DNA from: Phoronis australis
Lineage: Eukaryota; Phoronida; Phoronidae
Assembly (NCBI GenBank): GCA_002633005.1
Contig: NMRA01000452.1
Span: 160,270 to 224,269 of the forward strand
Length of the DNA stretch: 64,000 nt
Direction of reading: 5' to 3'
Shown: piece after piece, positions 24,243 to 35,834 of the stretch
How the letters are laid out: each line of letters starts with the position of its first letter
How positions within the stretch are numbered: the first letter of the stretch is position 1
Translations under genes and position numbers: made by a program
Notes under the pieces: model-generated
Told to the model about the DNA's origin: nothing
What the model saw: only the letters and a program-made list of their open reading frames with translations
The model's database searches: none

Positions 24243-26787
24243 CTGTGTAGTCTTTCAAAGTATATTTATAGGCCATTATTTGGCTTTGTCGACGTCACCC
24301 ATTATTTACTCTCAAGCCGTTGCCATGGCTCAACAGGAAGTGACTTAATCAGTCCATCCGTTATGCAACTTTGCGCGTGCGTTTCTGCGATACTATGCAG
24401 CGGGGTTTCCCCCTTCCGCAAACTCATCAGTGAAATGCCTTTGAGAATGCGTGTTAGTCAGCACAGGTGCTGTCATATTCAGTTGCCATATCGCGTCAGT
24501 ATGAATTAAAATCCTGGTTCTAGTTGACTTACTTGAGGTGTATGACGCATGTGTATGTTAACCGTTGCACTTGAGTGGAGCTGAACAGTCCACAGCATGG
24601 CAGGCTTATTTAATATGTCACCTTGGAGACGGTGTAGCAATGTGAAATAGTGCATCGGTGAGCTCTCCCTCTCTCAACTGCCGCAGTTGACGTTCTGATT
24701 AACAAAGAGATGATTAGTAATGTTGAGTTTTATCCTTATTGAGCATTTTTGTCGAACAGCGGTGCTGAAAAACGTGCCTTCAACTTCTTTGTATTTAAGA
24801 AAATCATAGTTTTTGTTTGTAAGCAGTACATAGCACTGTAGAGCACATTTGAACACCCAGGCGTGTTGGGAGGGCCTTTCAAACATGTTGCAAGGGTTAG
24901 CAAACGTATTAAAACGGGTCATGAACAACACTCCTGTCACATGAGCTAGGAATGAACCAGTTGGCACCTCAGAACCTCACGCACATTGTTTGTTGCCTCA
25001 AACACTTCTGAGCTGAGTAAATAAATTTGTCAACAATTAAGCCTATCAACTACTTACATTTTATTTGAACAAGTTTAATTTTTTAAATGTAATTTATTTT
25101 TTTCAAGACATGATGCCTTCTTGTGTTGAGTATTTTTTCTCGGGACATTGAATTTTAACCAGTGGTCAGTGGCATAAATAACTTTTCAAGTGTAATTTTA
25201 CATAGAAATTCTTTATATAGTCAGAGAAAATAGTGTACCGTATTCGTCCTAATAAGCGCCCATGCCCTTATAAGTGCCCCCCATGCGTTTTCAGACTTTG
25301 CTAAAATAAGTGCCTAGTCCATGAACGTGTACATGTGAAAAATGCCTTACCTACTATTTTAAAATTCTACAGTAATGCCTTCAATTTATCACTAAGATTC
25401 GATAGTCCTGAAAAAATCGTGCGCGGAATTGTGGACCACGAGCCTTGCGTGGCCAGGAAGCAGCAAAGAATAAATATTTGCACTTATTTCTGGAAGTTTC
25501 TAATACTGTAAAAAACGTTTGCGTCATTTTAGGAAGAATTATTGAATTAATCGTACTTGGTGTTTTTGAAGTCAAAATGACCCACTGATAGTTAACACTT
25601 ACGCACCCGTACACCCTCCGAATCTCCCGGAAAATAACTGTTAGAGTGTCACGCATCCAGTCACCTGGCGGCTCAATGACATTTGATATCGACCTTACCG
25701 AGACAATTATCACACGTTTTTTAGCAGATGAGATCAACAAGTGCTAAATAAAACGCGTTCCATTGTGTTAATGTATTTAGTTACAGTGCACAGCTAGATC
25801 TTTCTATTGTATATTGTATTTACACTGGCAAATGAAGTCTGATGACAGTCACGCGCTCGCTGCGCACTCATAGATGTAGACGAACTTTAAAACAAACATC
25901 GCGTGACAACAACGTGTGTGTTTGTCCAGAGATTTTTCTCGTTTTTGCCCTGGGATTTCAGCACAATTTTCTGAAAAATAATCTAATTTAACAACAAAGT
26001 TTGATAGCAATTCACCTCAATTTTGTAGAAAGTCTGTCATAGATTGTAGATGCGTCACAGAGCGTAAATGTGATGAATCCTAGCTTACGATTTCACCTGT
26101 TTCAGAGACCGGGTTTAAACCACTTTGGGCTGTAATAAGCGTCCCCCTCCCTGAAGCCAATTTTTCTAAGCTCCCTGGGCGCCATTTAGGGTGAATACAA
26201 TAATTTTCGTCTCCGGGTTTCATCTGCTCTTTTGTGCAGGTAGAAAAATCACAAGGTAGACCTTGTTGTTGAATGATAGGACTGTTAACAATCTTCTCAG
26301 CTGCAACTTCTCAATCGTGAATTGTATTATAAGAAAGAACAATTTCTCGTGGTTTGTTGAACCCCTGTTTTGTGTAAATTTATTGAGTTATGTGTTTGAC
26401 ATGGACGGCGGAATTGAAGCACCTGTGGAATTTCTAGTCCCGAGTGTCATACCTTGTAGTATTATATAGTGTACTGGGGACGATCAGAAGCTGAGGACGC
26501 CTGTGATGGGAAATACCACAGGATCATAAAGTGCACTGTGACATTCTTGGAAACAACTCTCGTTGAAGCCTGGTTCTCACTGGAGAAGCAAGTCAAGTTC
26601 TTTTTTTTAAAGCGTACACAACATTCAGCTCTTTCATAATCTTGTTTTATATAGAACTGGTCTCAAAATCAGTTGGTGTGGTTACTGTTTTCAAGTCTAG
26701 GCTAGTCCCCTTAGGCTGGAGTTCACGTACTGGGACTGCTGGAGGAGTTGAGGAAAATAACCTTACACCACTGTACAGTAGTACATA
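24243..26787. repeat. direct duplication, copy 1 (2.5 kb)
   Basis: Nearly identical to 27086-29671. It differs by a 134-base block present only here (24828-24961, bordered by CAGT on each side) and lacks a block of about 176 bases present in copy 2. It lies in LARP4 intron sequence. After the homology ends at 26787, about 296 bases of different sequence run to the single N at 27084. Confidence 0.92.
25240..26198. mobile_element. DNA transposon with ATTCGTCCTAATAAGCGCCC-type ends, 959 bp (copy 1)
   Basis: The left end GTATTCGTCCTAATAAGCGC (25240 on) and the reverse complement of the right end GTATTCACCCTAAATGGCGC (to 26198) match at 17 of 22 positions. An internal AATAAGCG followed by a C-rich run recurs near both ends. 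No intact transposase frame is present; a 119-codon minus-strand frame (25381-25740) has no recognised family. No clear target duplication was found. The superfamily is unassigned. Confidence 0.55.
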
Positions 26788-27083
26788 CGGTAAAGTCGCG
26801 TGATTTTCGGACACTGAAAATTAATTCCAATAGAAAAAATTCATTCTTGGACGAATCTCGCGAAATATCATTTTGTGGTGTCCGAATTTGGCGAACCTCC
26901 AAATTTGGGTTTCCGCTAGTGTCCGAATTTCGTGGGTGTACATTATTTCGATGAGCGGTCGTAGCATCAACAATGCTGGCTCGGTCATTTGATAGCAGTA
27001 TAATTGCAGGTAAATGAGACTCAAATGGTCTGAGCGATTAATTTTTGAAAATCTGGCTTTCCCAATAAGAAATGTGCGCCGTC
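26788..27083. other. contig-end sequence with repeated GTGTCCGAATTT motifs
   Basis: Unrelated to the continuation of copy 2. It starts ACGGTAAAGTCGCGTGATTT and contains GTGTCCGAATTT twice (about 26878 and 26920), suggestive of one end of a repeat element cut off by the N at 27084. Confidence 0.4.
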
Positions 27084-27084
27084 N
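27084..27084. other. single undetermined base marking a contig join
   Basis: One N falls exactly where the second copy of the duplication starts, so it probably marks a scaffold join rather than a base-call ambiguity. Confidence 0.8.
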
Positions 27085-27085
27085 A

Positions 27086-29671
27086 CTGTGTAGTCTTTCA
27101 AAGTATATTTATAGGCCATTATTTGGCTTTGTCGACGTCACCCATTATTTACTCTCAAGCCGTTGCCATGGCTCAACAGGAAGTGACTTAATCAGTCCAT
27201 CCGTTATGCAATTTTGCGCGTGCGTTTCTGCGATACTATGCAGCGGGGTTTCCCCCTTCCGCAAACTCATCAGTGAAATGCCTTTGAGAATGCGTGTTAG
27301 TCAGCACAGGTGCTGTCATATTCAGTCGCCATATCGCGTCAGTATGAATTAAAATCCTGGTTCTAGTTGACTTACTTGAGGTGTATGACGCATGTATATG
27401 TTAACCGTTGCACTTGAGTGGAGCTGAACAGTCCACAGCATGGCAGGCTTATTTAATATGTCACCTTGGAGACGGTGTAGCAATGTGAAATAGTGCATCA
27501 GTGAGCTCTCCCTCTCTCAACTGCCGCAGTTGACGTTCTGATTAACAAAGTGATGATTAGTAATGTTGAGTTTTATCCTTATTGAGCATTCTCGTCGAAC
27601 GGCGGTGCTGAAAAACGTGTCTTCAAATTCTTTGTATTTAAAAACGTAGTTTTTGTTTGTAAGCAGTTGGGACCTCAGAACCTTACACACATTGTTTGTT
27701 GCTTCAAACTCTTCTGAGCTGAGTAAATAAATTTGGCAACAATTAAGCCTATCAACTTCTTACCTTTTATTTGAACAAGTTTAAATTTTTTTAATGTAAT
27801 TTGTTTTTTTCAAGACATGATGCCTTCTTGTGTTGAGTATTTTTTCTCGGAACGTTGAATTTTAACCAGTGGTCAGTGGCATAAATAACTTTTAAAGTGT
27901 AATTTTACATAGAAATTCTTTATATAGTCAGAGAAAATAGTGTACCGTATTCGTCCTAATAAGCGCCCATGCCCTTATAGGTGCCCCCCATGCGTTTTCA
28001 GACTTAGCTAAAATAAGTGCCTAGTCCATGAACGTGTACATGTGAAAAATGCCTTACCTACTATTCTAAAATTCTACAGTAATGCCTTCAATTTATCACT
28101 AAGATTTGATAGTCCTGAAAAAATAGTGCGCAGAATTGTGGACCACGAGCCTCGGGTGGCCAGGAAGCAGCAAGAAATAAATATTGGCACTTATTTCTGG
28201 AAGTTTCTAATACTGTAAAAAAACGTTTGCGTCATTTTAGGAAGAATTATTGAATTAATCGTACTTGGTGTTTTTGAAGTCAAAATGACCCACTGATAGA
28301 TAACATTTACGCACCCGTACACCCTCCAAATCTCCCGGAAAATAACTGTTAGAGTGTCACCTGGCGACTCAATGACATTTAATATGTACCTTACCGAGAC
28401 AATTATCAAACGTTTTTAGCAGATGAGATCAACAAGTGCTAAATAAAACGCGTTCTATTGTGTTAATGTCTTTAGTTACAATGCACACCTAGATCTTTCT
28501 ATTGTATATTGCATTTACACTGGCAAATGAAGTCTGATGACAGTCAAGCGCTCGCTGCGCACTCATAAATGTAGACGAACTTTAAAAACAAACATCACGT
28601 GACAACAATGTGTGTGTTCGTCCAGAGATTTTTCTCGTGTTGCAGAGTACGATCTAGTACAGATTTGGACTTAATGTGCATTTAATCACCACTCCACAGG
28701 AACTTAAAAATCATGAATACTTAAGGTAATTTGATGAGTCTAAACTATATTTTTATTCCAAAATTTAAGTTGACCTATCGGCGATCGCGAGGCAGCGACG
28801 CATCAGTCGGCGAGTTTTTGCCCTGGGATTTCAGCACGATTTTCTGAAAAATAATCTTAATTTAACAACAAAGTTTGATAGCAATTCACCTCAATTTTGT
28901 AGAAAGTGTGTCATAGGTTTGTAGGTGCGTCAAAGAGCGTAAATGTGATGTATCCTAGCTTACGATTTCACCTGTTTCAGAGACCGGGTTTAAACCACTT
29001 TGGGCTGTAATAAGCGTCCCCCTCCCTGAAGCCAATTTTTCTAAGCTCCCTGAGCACCATTTAGGGTGGATACAGTAATTTTCATCTCCAGGTTTCATCT
29101 GCTCTTTTGTGCAGGTAGAAAAATCACAAGGTAGACCTTGTTGTTGAATGATAGGACTGTTAACAAACTTCTCAGCTCCAACTTCTCAATCGTGAATTGT
29201 ATTATAAGAAAGAACAATTTCCCGTGGTTTGTTGAACCCCTGTTTTGTGTAAATTTATTGAGTTATGTGTTTGATATGGACGGCGGAATTGAAGCACCTG
29301 TGGAATTTCTAGTCCCGAGTGTCATACCTTGTAGTATTATATAGTGTATTGGGGACGATCAGAAGCTGAGGACGCCTGTGATGTGAAATACCACAGGATC
29401 ATAAAGTGCACTGTGACATTCTTGGAAAAAACTCTCGTTGAAGCCTGGTTCTCACTGGAGAAGCAAGTCAAGTTCTTTTTTTTAAAGCGTACACAACATT
29501 CAGCTCTTTCATAATCTTGTTTTATATAGAACTGGTCTCTAAAATCAGTTGGTGTGGTTACGGTTTTCAAGTCTAGGCTAGTCCCCTTATGCTGGAGTTC
29601 AGCTAATCACGTACTGGGACTGCTGGAGGAGTTGAGGAAAATAACCTTACACCACTGTACAGTAGTACATA
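27086..29671. repeat. direct duplication, copy 2 (2.6 kb)
   Basis: Counterpart of 24243-26787 and directly adjacent to the N. It carries an additional block (about 28639-28814) between TTTTTCTCG and TTTTTGCCC that is absent from copy 1. Confidence 0.92.
27947..29073. mobile_element. DNA transposon with ATTCGTCCTAATAAGCGCCC-type ends (copy 2)
   Basis: Second copy, through the duplication, of the element at 25240-26198. It is longer because of the block of about 176 bp at 28639-28814. Its right terminal repeat has decayed further (GTGGATAC instead of GTGAATAC). Confidence 0.55.
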
Positions 29672-30670
29672 TTGGGTGAATTTTGTTTTAAATGTGTAGC
29701 TAAAACATCTCAATTCTCCATAAAAAGATAAACTAATAATGCTTTTACCAGGTGTTTTGTCACTGCGATCATGGACATCAAACTTTGAACAAAGTAATAT
29801 ATTTCCAGGATCTTAGAGGAAGCTAATGCGCTTTGGTTGAGATGTAAATGGTCTGCCATTAAATTTGCATTTAATTATTTGGCTAGATATAATATTACAT
29901 AGATATCAAATTTTAAAATCTTGAAATGTCTTAGATATTGGGTTTTCAGAAACCTTTGGTTTTCACCTGTTCAATAGTGACGATTGCCTTAGGGTGCAAT
30001 GTTTCAGCTTATCTGAATGAAGTTCTTAGTCGCCATCACAATTAATCTATTGACACCCACAACTTCCTGTCCATCTCCTTGGCAACAATGTAAGAAGATG
30101 TTCATGAAGTGAGGAGGTTCAGTTTACGTCTATTTTACACTTAGTTGATGCTGTTAACATTGAAAATGTTATTAACAAATGATTTATTTTGAAAGAGAGG
30201 GACAAGCTCCAGTCTTTCATTGATGTTCCATCATTTTATGATCACATTGCTGAAAATTTGTTTTTTCATCAATCATAGTGAAAAAATAAAATGCCTGAAC
30301 TAGGCAAGTCATTAGAGGTATGAAGGAAAACTGTGTTACTATTGGTCAACCTTCTTCTATTTGAAGGCTCATCCGTCAAATTTGTGATTTGTCATTAGGA
30401 AGATTGAATTTTGTGATCATGCACATGTATAAAATAGATCTGAGAGACAAGAACACACACACACGCACACACAGGCCTACTTTCGCTGGCACACACGGGA
30501 ATATGTATTGGAAAATAGTAAACATGGGATTATGAATTGATTTTTTTCTCTGTCAGTGTTGAACATTTTCATGATTAGCATAGGATTATAACCAGTCATT
30601 AATCAAGGACAAGTAGGCAGCCTCAGCTGCCTTCTTTATTGCCACACTTGCCTGTCATAGCTCATAGCAT
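29672..30670. other. intronic or noncoding sequence with no recognised feature
   Basis: AT-rich, with no exon or transposon end seen apart from a short CA tract at 30452-30473. Confidence 0.5.
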
Positions 30671-30674
30671 GTAG

Positions 30675-30687
30675 GCTCCGCCCCCTG
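30675..30687. promoter_or_regulatory. GC box, candidate element of an internal LARP4 promoter
   Basis: GCTCCGCCCCCTG is a strong Sp/KLF-type GC box in an otherwise AT-rich region, about 490 bases upstream of the candidate alternative first exon at 31173. No TATA box is evident. The promoter assignment is inference. Confidence 0.3.
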
Positions 30688-31172
30688 TTCTCCTTATTAG
30701 GCAGTGTGTGGGCAGGCTTGATGTCTTGTGTGGAATATGAAATTGTTCATTCATCGTGGCTGATTTGTATTGTTGGCGGACATGCCAGCTAGCTGGAGTT
30801 GTTGACAGTTTGCTGTAGTTGACAGTCTTATGTGTGGGGAGTTACAACTAAAACCTGCTGTGCCAATAATGTGGTTGTATACCGAAGGTGCCTTCTACAT
30901 GCCTTGTGCCCCTTGTGTCCTTATCTACCTGTGATAACATTCATTGGTTATCAGCTGTCAACTCCTGAGCAGAAAACAGTGCTGGATATTTGTTATATAT
31001 CGTGGATGTCTACGGAGTTCTTTTGCTTACCTGTTACTGACATCTGACTCATCCACGTAATTACTGGTTCACATTGTGATATGTGATTGTCGAGGCTCCC
31101 GACACCAGGTGGACCTATGGTTGACTGTCTTGACTACTGAGAGATGGTTTTTAAGCTTCTTGTCTCAGCTTG

Positions 31173-31373
31173 ATGTGTAATCTGGATTATTGCTATTGTG
31201 ACCCGTCGACCTCTCCCTCATCGAGAGAGTGCGTGCCCGAGCTGTCCACCGAGCAGGTAACAGATGGTGGCGACTTCTGGAGGGAGGTGGGACGGTTGTC
31301 GCCGGGCGATGTCTACTTCTATTCGCCCAACTCGTGTGTCATGTGTGTGTCTGCATCACAGCAGCTGCTTCAG
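31173..31373 (+). CDS. LARP4: LARP4-like candidate alternative first exon 1b (67 codons)
   Basis: An ATG at 31173 opens 67 codons of locally GC-rich, coding-like sequence. It ends LLQ then GTGAGA (donor at 31374) in phase 0, so it would splice directly to the PAM2 exon to give ...ASQQLLQ-VSTKGLNPNA. Vertebrate LARP4, as I recall it, begins MLLFVEQ-VASKGTGLNPNA with the same junction. It cannot follow exon 1a: joining phase 0 from 23241 to the acceptor at 31168 runs into TAA. It is therefore an alternative start rather than an internal exon. The body (ELSTEQVTDGGDFWREVGRL) has no recognised domain. The Kozak context is weak. Confidence 0.55.
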
Positions 31374-32593
31374 GTGAGATTGCTCATTCAGGAGATTGGG
31401 GCGAATTATATGCAGATGTAGCACAGCAGCCATTCACGTTATGAGTGGCGGAGGGGCATTTATTGCAGTTTGTCAATGAAAATTTCCGGTCGCCCCTAGG
31501 GTTTCAGCTGTTGGCTTATTTTCCCAAGGTATATCAGATTGTGTATGTTACTGGTTGCCCTGTACAAGTTGTACAGCTAGATTGATGGCATAGATAGGAA
31601 TTTTGTTTGGGTTTGCATGTACTCCAGCCCCCTCCTTACACAGCTTACTCTAGAACAACTTGTACTAGTGCAACATACCCCACTTATAAGAGGTGTGTCC
31701 ACACGCACACTGTCCGATAACTAGGATAAGACAGAAGTTGTCGCTCTGCGTGGCAATACACGTCTAAATGTAAGTACGGCGTGCAAAAGAACACTTGTCT
31801 GTATGTAACCACAGCTGGCAATTACTTCCGCCCTGCCCCACTTTGCGGCCACACAGTGATTACAAGTGGCGCAAGTTACCCTGGAACAAGTTACCCCACC
31901 TCAATAATGTGGAGTATGTTGTCACAAGATGGGGTAAGTTGCACGAACTTAGATAGCATCCAGGTAGCACTCAAGCCTAACAACATCTCGTTGCAGTTAT
32001 TATAACTTGTTCTGGGGTAAGTCTGTGCGTGGACAGCACTTAGTTCTTTTGATTGCTTACTGGGTAATTGCCCGTGATATAATTGGTCTGGTGGGAACTT
32101 GTACTCACCAACTTACCAGTATATATTGCCATATGGTTTTGTAAGAATGCTTGTAGTCATCAACAGGTGGACACTTGCTATTTGTTTATCTTTCCTGTGT
32201 ATACATCTCAACTCATCATTTGGTACATTCTGCATCCACGATGATGTTTGGTGAATTCATAATTTTGTAATTCCAAACCTTCCATATGGTACTACAGGTG
32301 CCTTACCTGATCACTGGTGGGCGTTCTTATCTGGTTACACATTGATGTTTGGTTTAGGTTACCTATTCCTTTGTGCAATGTGACAATCACACAGTGGTAT
32401 GACGGACTGTTTAATAATGTCTAGGTTTTATTTTGCTGCAGGATTTCTATATTCGGTGTTCAGCCATATGTTTGTTTTTGTTAAAAGCTAGATACCTGAC
32501 TGTGGTATGGTGGGTAAAAGTGTGAAGACTTTGGGCGCTGCAATATTTATTTTATGGATTCAGGCAAAGGTGACTACTGGAAATTCCCCATAT
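31374..32593. other. intron sequence; possible inverted-repeat remnant at 31668-31950
   Basis: GTGCAACATACCCCA (about 31668) and the reverse complement GTGCAACTTACCCCA (about 31930) are 14/15 identical, with a further AAGTTACCCC between them. This may be a degraded MITE. Nothing else recognised. Confidence 0.35.
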
Positions 32594-32653
32594 AAAAACA
32601 TCATTTCTGAAATCTATTTGTGTGTTTACACAAATGTCTAGCCTATTTACATT

Positions 32654-32835
32654 GGCACTATGTTTGAGTTATAGTACTGGACTGGCAATCTATAGGTCCC
32701 CAGTTCAACTCCAGCTTGCGCCAAGAAAAATTAAAGAGTTGTCATCATGGACCACCATGAGTGCTGCGTACACCCGTCTCAGGCTTCTAAGAGTGTTGTA
32801 ACCTCTTTGTGGCTATAGGTGGTACAACTGTTACT
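32654..32835 (+). mobile_element. tRNA-derived SINE (copy 1)
   Basis: Bases 32654-32723 (GGCACTATG...GCGCCA) read as a degenerate tRNA. A TTATAGTACTGGACT segment resembles the D-arm/anticodon stem region, an anticodon-loop-like CTGGCAATC follows, and AGGTCCCCAGTTCAACTCC matches a pol III B box and TPsiC arm of the kind seen in Cys or Ala tRNAs. An unrelated body follows (to about 32835; the 3' limit is uncertain). The acceptor stem does not pair well, so this is a SINE head rather than a working tRNA gene. Confidence 0.6.
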
Positions 32836-33605
32836 GTATGTTAACTTATATTTGAGAAAAAAATTATTTGGCAAACGAGAATATAATCGATAATAATCAT
32901 ATTCTTCCAAAAAAGAATATAGTCAAATTGCTGATAACGTTTATATTCCCACTTGTGTTGCCTATGTCTTTGTCCTTGTTGTAAACATGGCTACAAGAGA
33001 TCTCAATTGTATGATCCACTTGAAAGTTATGTACAATGCTTATCTTGTCAGTAGCTTGAGGTCGCTCATTTTTTGGATGAAATCGAATGCAAGATGGCTC
33101 TGTGGCGGTCATATTGGAGCTCTATCTCACATCCTTTGACTGAACCTTCCCAAATTTGGTATGCAAAAAGATCTCCCCATGGGCTATCTGTAGTGTGTTA
33201 CTGGTATCTTGAGTAACGCGAGATTTCAATGCAATTTTATGGTTTATCATTTACTGTTAGTTGGTGTAGTAGATGCCGGGGGTCGTCGTTGTCGATGTTC
33301 TTGGTTTCTTTGTGTGCCTCATCTCTAAATATTCGTTCAATTTTGCCAAGTGTCGCTCTTCAGTACCCTTTGATTTAATACCACAAGAAGGCATTCCTAA
33401 TTCAAGTAACAGCTTGGAGCGACCCGAGTTCACCCATTGCTTCAACCAGAAGACTTGCTGTCACTAACTTGATTTAGTCTGCTGTTGAGTCAAATTTTGG
33501 GTTGGCCTTAATAGACATGTCATAAGTACCAATAAATTATATAGATATGATTTCATACCATGTATGAATGTTACGTTATTGAGAGAAGAAATGTGTCCGC
33601 AGCTT

Positions 33606-33728
33606 GTCGAGCACCTCAATATCAGTACTGGTCATGTGATACTAGTCGAGCACCTCAATATCAGTAGTGGTCATATGATACTAGTCGAGCACCTCAATAT
33701 CAGTAGTGGTCATGTGATACTAGTCGAG
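33606..33728. repeat. 39-bp VNTR, three copies
   Basis: The unit GTCGAGCACCTCAATATCAG plus TAGTGGTCATGTGATACTA is repeated three times. The duplicated copy at 35358 has two. Confidence 0.95.
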
Positions 33729-34117
33729 CCTGATCACCATTCTTTCCTCTCACCTCCGTATAACTGGTGGCTCATGCCTAATGCAATTTCTGTGTTGTGA
33801 AGTAATAGTTTGCTTTGTTCTCCCCTTACTGAGCAGTAAAACTGTTTCCTGCTTTAATTAAACTCGGAATTACCTGATAGCGTGCTGGTAAAATAGTGAG
33901 GGGGAGAAATAGTCGAAGAGATTCTGTCGACTGTCACTAAAATGATAAAACTTGCGGTTAAATCTCATTAATTTCGGACAAAAGCTACTGCCAAAATTTT
34001 TTTAATTTCACTATGTTAGAAGACCCATTGTAGTGAATGTCCATTATTTTTCAAAATTTTACTGTGGTGCAAAGCTTAAACATGGAAAAACTTTGAATGT
34101 TGGGAGGTACATACCTT

Positions 34118-34345
34118 NNNNNNNNNNNNNNNNNNNNNNNNNNNNNNNNNNNNNNNNNNNNNNNNNNNNNNNNNNNNNNNNNNNNNNNNNNNNNNNNNNN
34201 NNNNNNNNNNNNNNNNNNNNNNNNNNNNNNNNNNNNNNNNNNNNNNNNNNNNNNNNNNNNNNNNNNNNNNNNNNNNNNNNNNNNNNNNNNNNNNNNNNNN
34301 NNNNNNNNNNNNNNNNNNNNNNNNNNNNNNNNNNNNNNNNNNNNN
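34118..34345. other. assembly gap (228 N)
   Basis: Run of 228 undetermined bases lying between two copies of the same 1.5-kb sequence; probably not real missing sequence. Confidence 1.
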
Positions 34346-34405
34346 AAAAACATCATTTCTGAAATCTATTTGTGTGTTTACACAAATGTCTAGCCTATTT
34401 ACATT

Positions 34406-34586
34406 GGCACTATGTTTGAGTTATAGTACTGGACTGGCAATCTATAGGTCCCCAGTTCAACTCCAGCTTGTGCCAAGAAAAATTAAAGAGTTGTCATCAT
34501 GGACCACCATGAGTGCTGCGTACACCCGTCTCAGTCTTCTAAGAGTGCTGTAACCTCTTTGTGGCTATAGTTGATACAACTGTTAC
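34406..34586 (+). mobile_element. tRNA-derived SINE (copy 2)
   Basis: Same element as at 32654, carried by the duplication, with a few substitutions such as CTTGTGCCA for CTTGCGCCA. Confidence 0.55.
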
Positions 34587-35357
34587 TGTATGTTAACTTA
34601 TATTTGAGAAAAAAATTATTTGGCAAACGAGACTATAATCGATAATAATCATATTCTTCCAATAAAGAATTTAGTCAAATTGCTGATAACGTGTATGTTC
34701 CCTCTTGTGTTGCCTATGTCTTTGTCCTTGTTGTAAACATGGCTACAACAGATCTCACTTGTATGATCCACTTGAAAGTTATGTACAATGCTTATCTTGT
34801 CAGTAGCTTGAGGTCGCTCATTTTTTGGATGAAATCAAATGCAAGATGGCTCTGTGGCTGCCATATTGGAGCTCTAGCTCACATCCTTTGACTGAACCTT
34901 CCCAAATTTGGTATGCAAAAAGATCTCCCCATGGGCTATCTGTAGTGTGTTACTGGTATCTTGCTACGACATTCTTGAGTAATGCGAAATTTCAATGCAA
35001 TTTTATGGTTTATCATTTACTGTTAGTTGGTGTAGTAGATGCCGGGGGTCGTCGTTGTCGATGTTCTTGGTTTCTTTGTGTGCCTCATCTCTAAATATTC
35101 GTTCAATTTTGCCAAGTGTCGCTCTTCAGTGCCCTTTGATTTAATACCGCAAGAAGGCGTTCCTAATTCAAGTAACACCTTGGAGCGACCAGAGTTCACC
35201 CATTGCTTCAACCAGAAGACTTGCTGTCACTAACTTGATTTAGTCTGCTGTCGAGTCAAATTTCGGATTGGCCTAAATAGACATGTCATAAGTATCAATA
35301 AATAATATAGATATGATTTCATACCATGTATGAATGTTACATTTTTGAGAGAAGCTT

Positions 35358-35435
35358 GTCAAGCACCTCAATATCAGTAGTGGTCATGTGATACTAGTCG
35401 AGCACCTCAATATCAGTAGTGGTCATGTGATACTA
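35358..35435. repeat. 39-bp VNTR, two copies
   Basis: Shorter counterpart of the array at 33606-33728. Confidence 0.95.
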
Positions 35436-35834
35436 GTCGAGCCTGATCACCATTCTTTCCTCTCACCTCCATATAACTGTGAGGGATCATGCCTAATGCA
35501 ATTTCTGTGTTGTGAAGTAATAGTTTGCTTTGTTCTCCCCATACTGAGCAATAAAACTGTTTCCTGCTTTAATTAAACTCGGAATTACCTGATAGCGTGC
35601 TGGTAAAATAGTGAGGGGGAGAAATAGTCGAAGAGAGTCTGTCGACTGTGTCACAAAAATGATAAAACTTGCGGTTAAATCTCATTAATTTCGGACAAAA
35701 GCTACTGCCAAAATTTTTTTAATTTCACTATGTTAGAAGACCCATTGTAGTGAATGTCCATTATTTTTCAAAATTTTACTGTGGTGCAAAGCTTAAACAT
35801 GGAAAAACTTTGAATGTTGGGAGGTACATACCTT

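Larger units (their letters stand above)
32594..34117. repeat. direct duplication, copy 1 (1.5 kb, abuts gap)
   Basis: Matches 34346-35834 almost base for base. It begins AAAAACATC, which is also the first sequence after the 228-base N run, and ends ATACCTT at the start of the N run. It is the exact signature of one contig end overlapping the next contig start. Confidence 0.95.
34346..35834. repeat. direct duplication, copy 2 (1.5 kb)
   Basis: Counterpart of 32594-34117, with a 15-base ACATTCTTGAGTAA-region insertion (about 34968) and one VNTR unit fewer. It continues past the end of copy 1 into unique sequence at 35835. Confidence 0.95.

Noticed and set aside
25381-25740. Transposase remnant on the minus strand
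   Set aside because: The 119-codon frame lies inside an inverted-repeat element but shows no catalytic DDE/D pattern or recognised domain.
32654-32723. Functional tRNA gene
   Set aside because: B-box and anticodon-like regions are present, but the acceptor stem pairs poorly and the unit is followed by a repeat body, so it is better explained as a SINE head.
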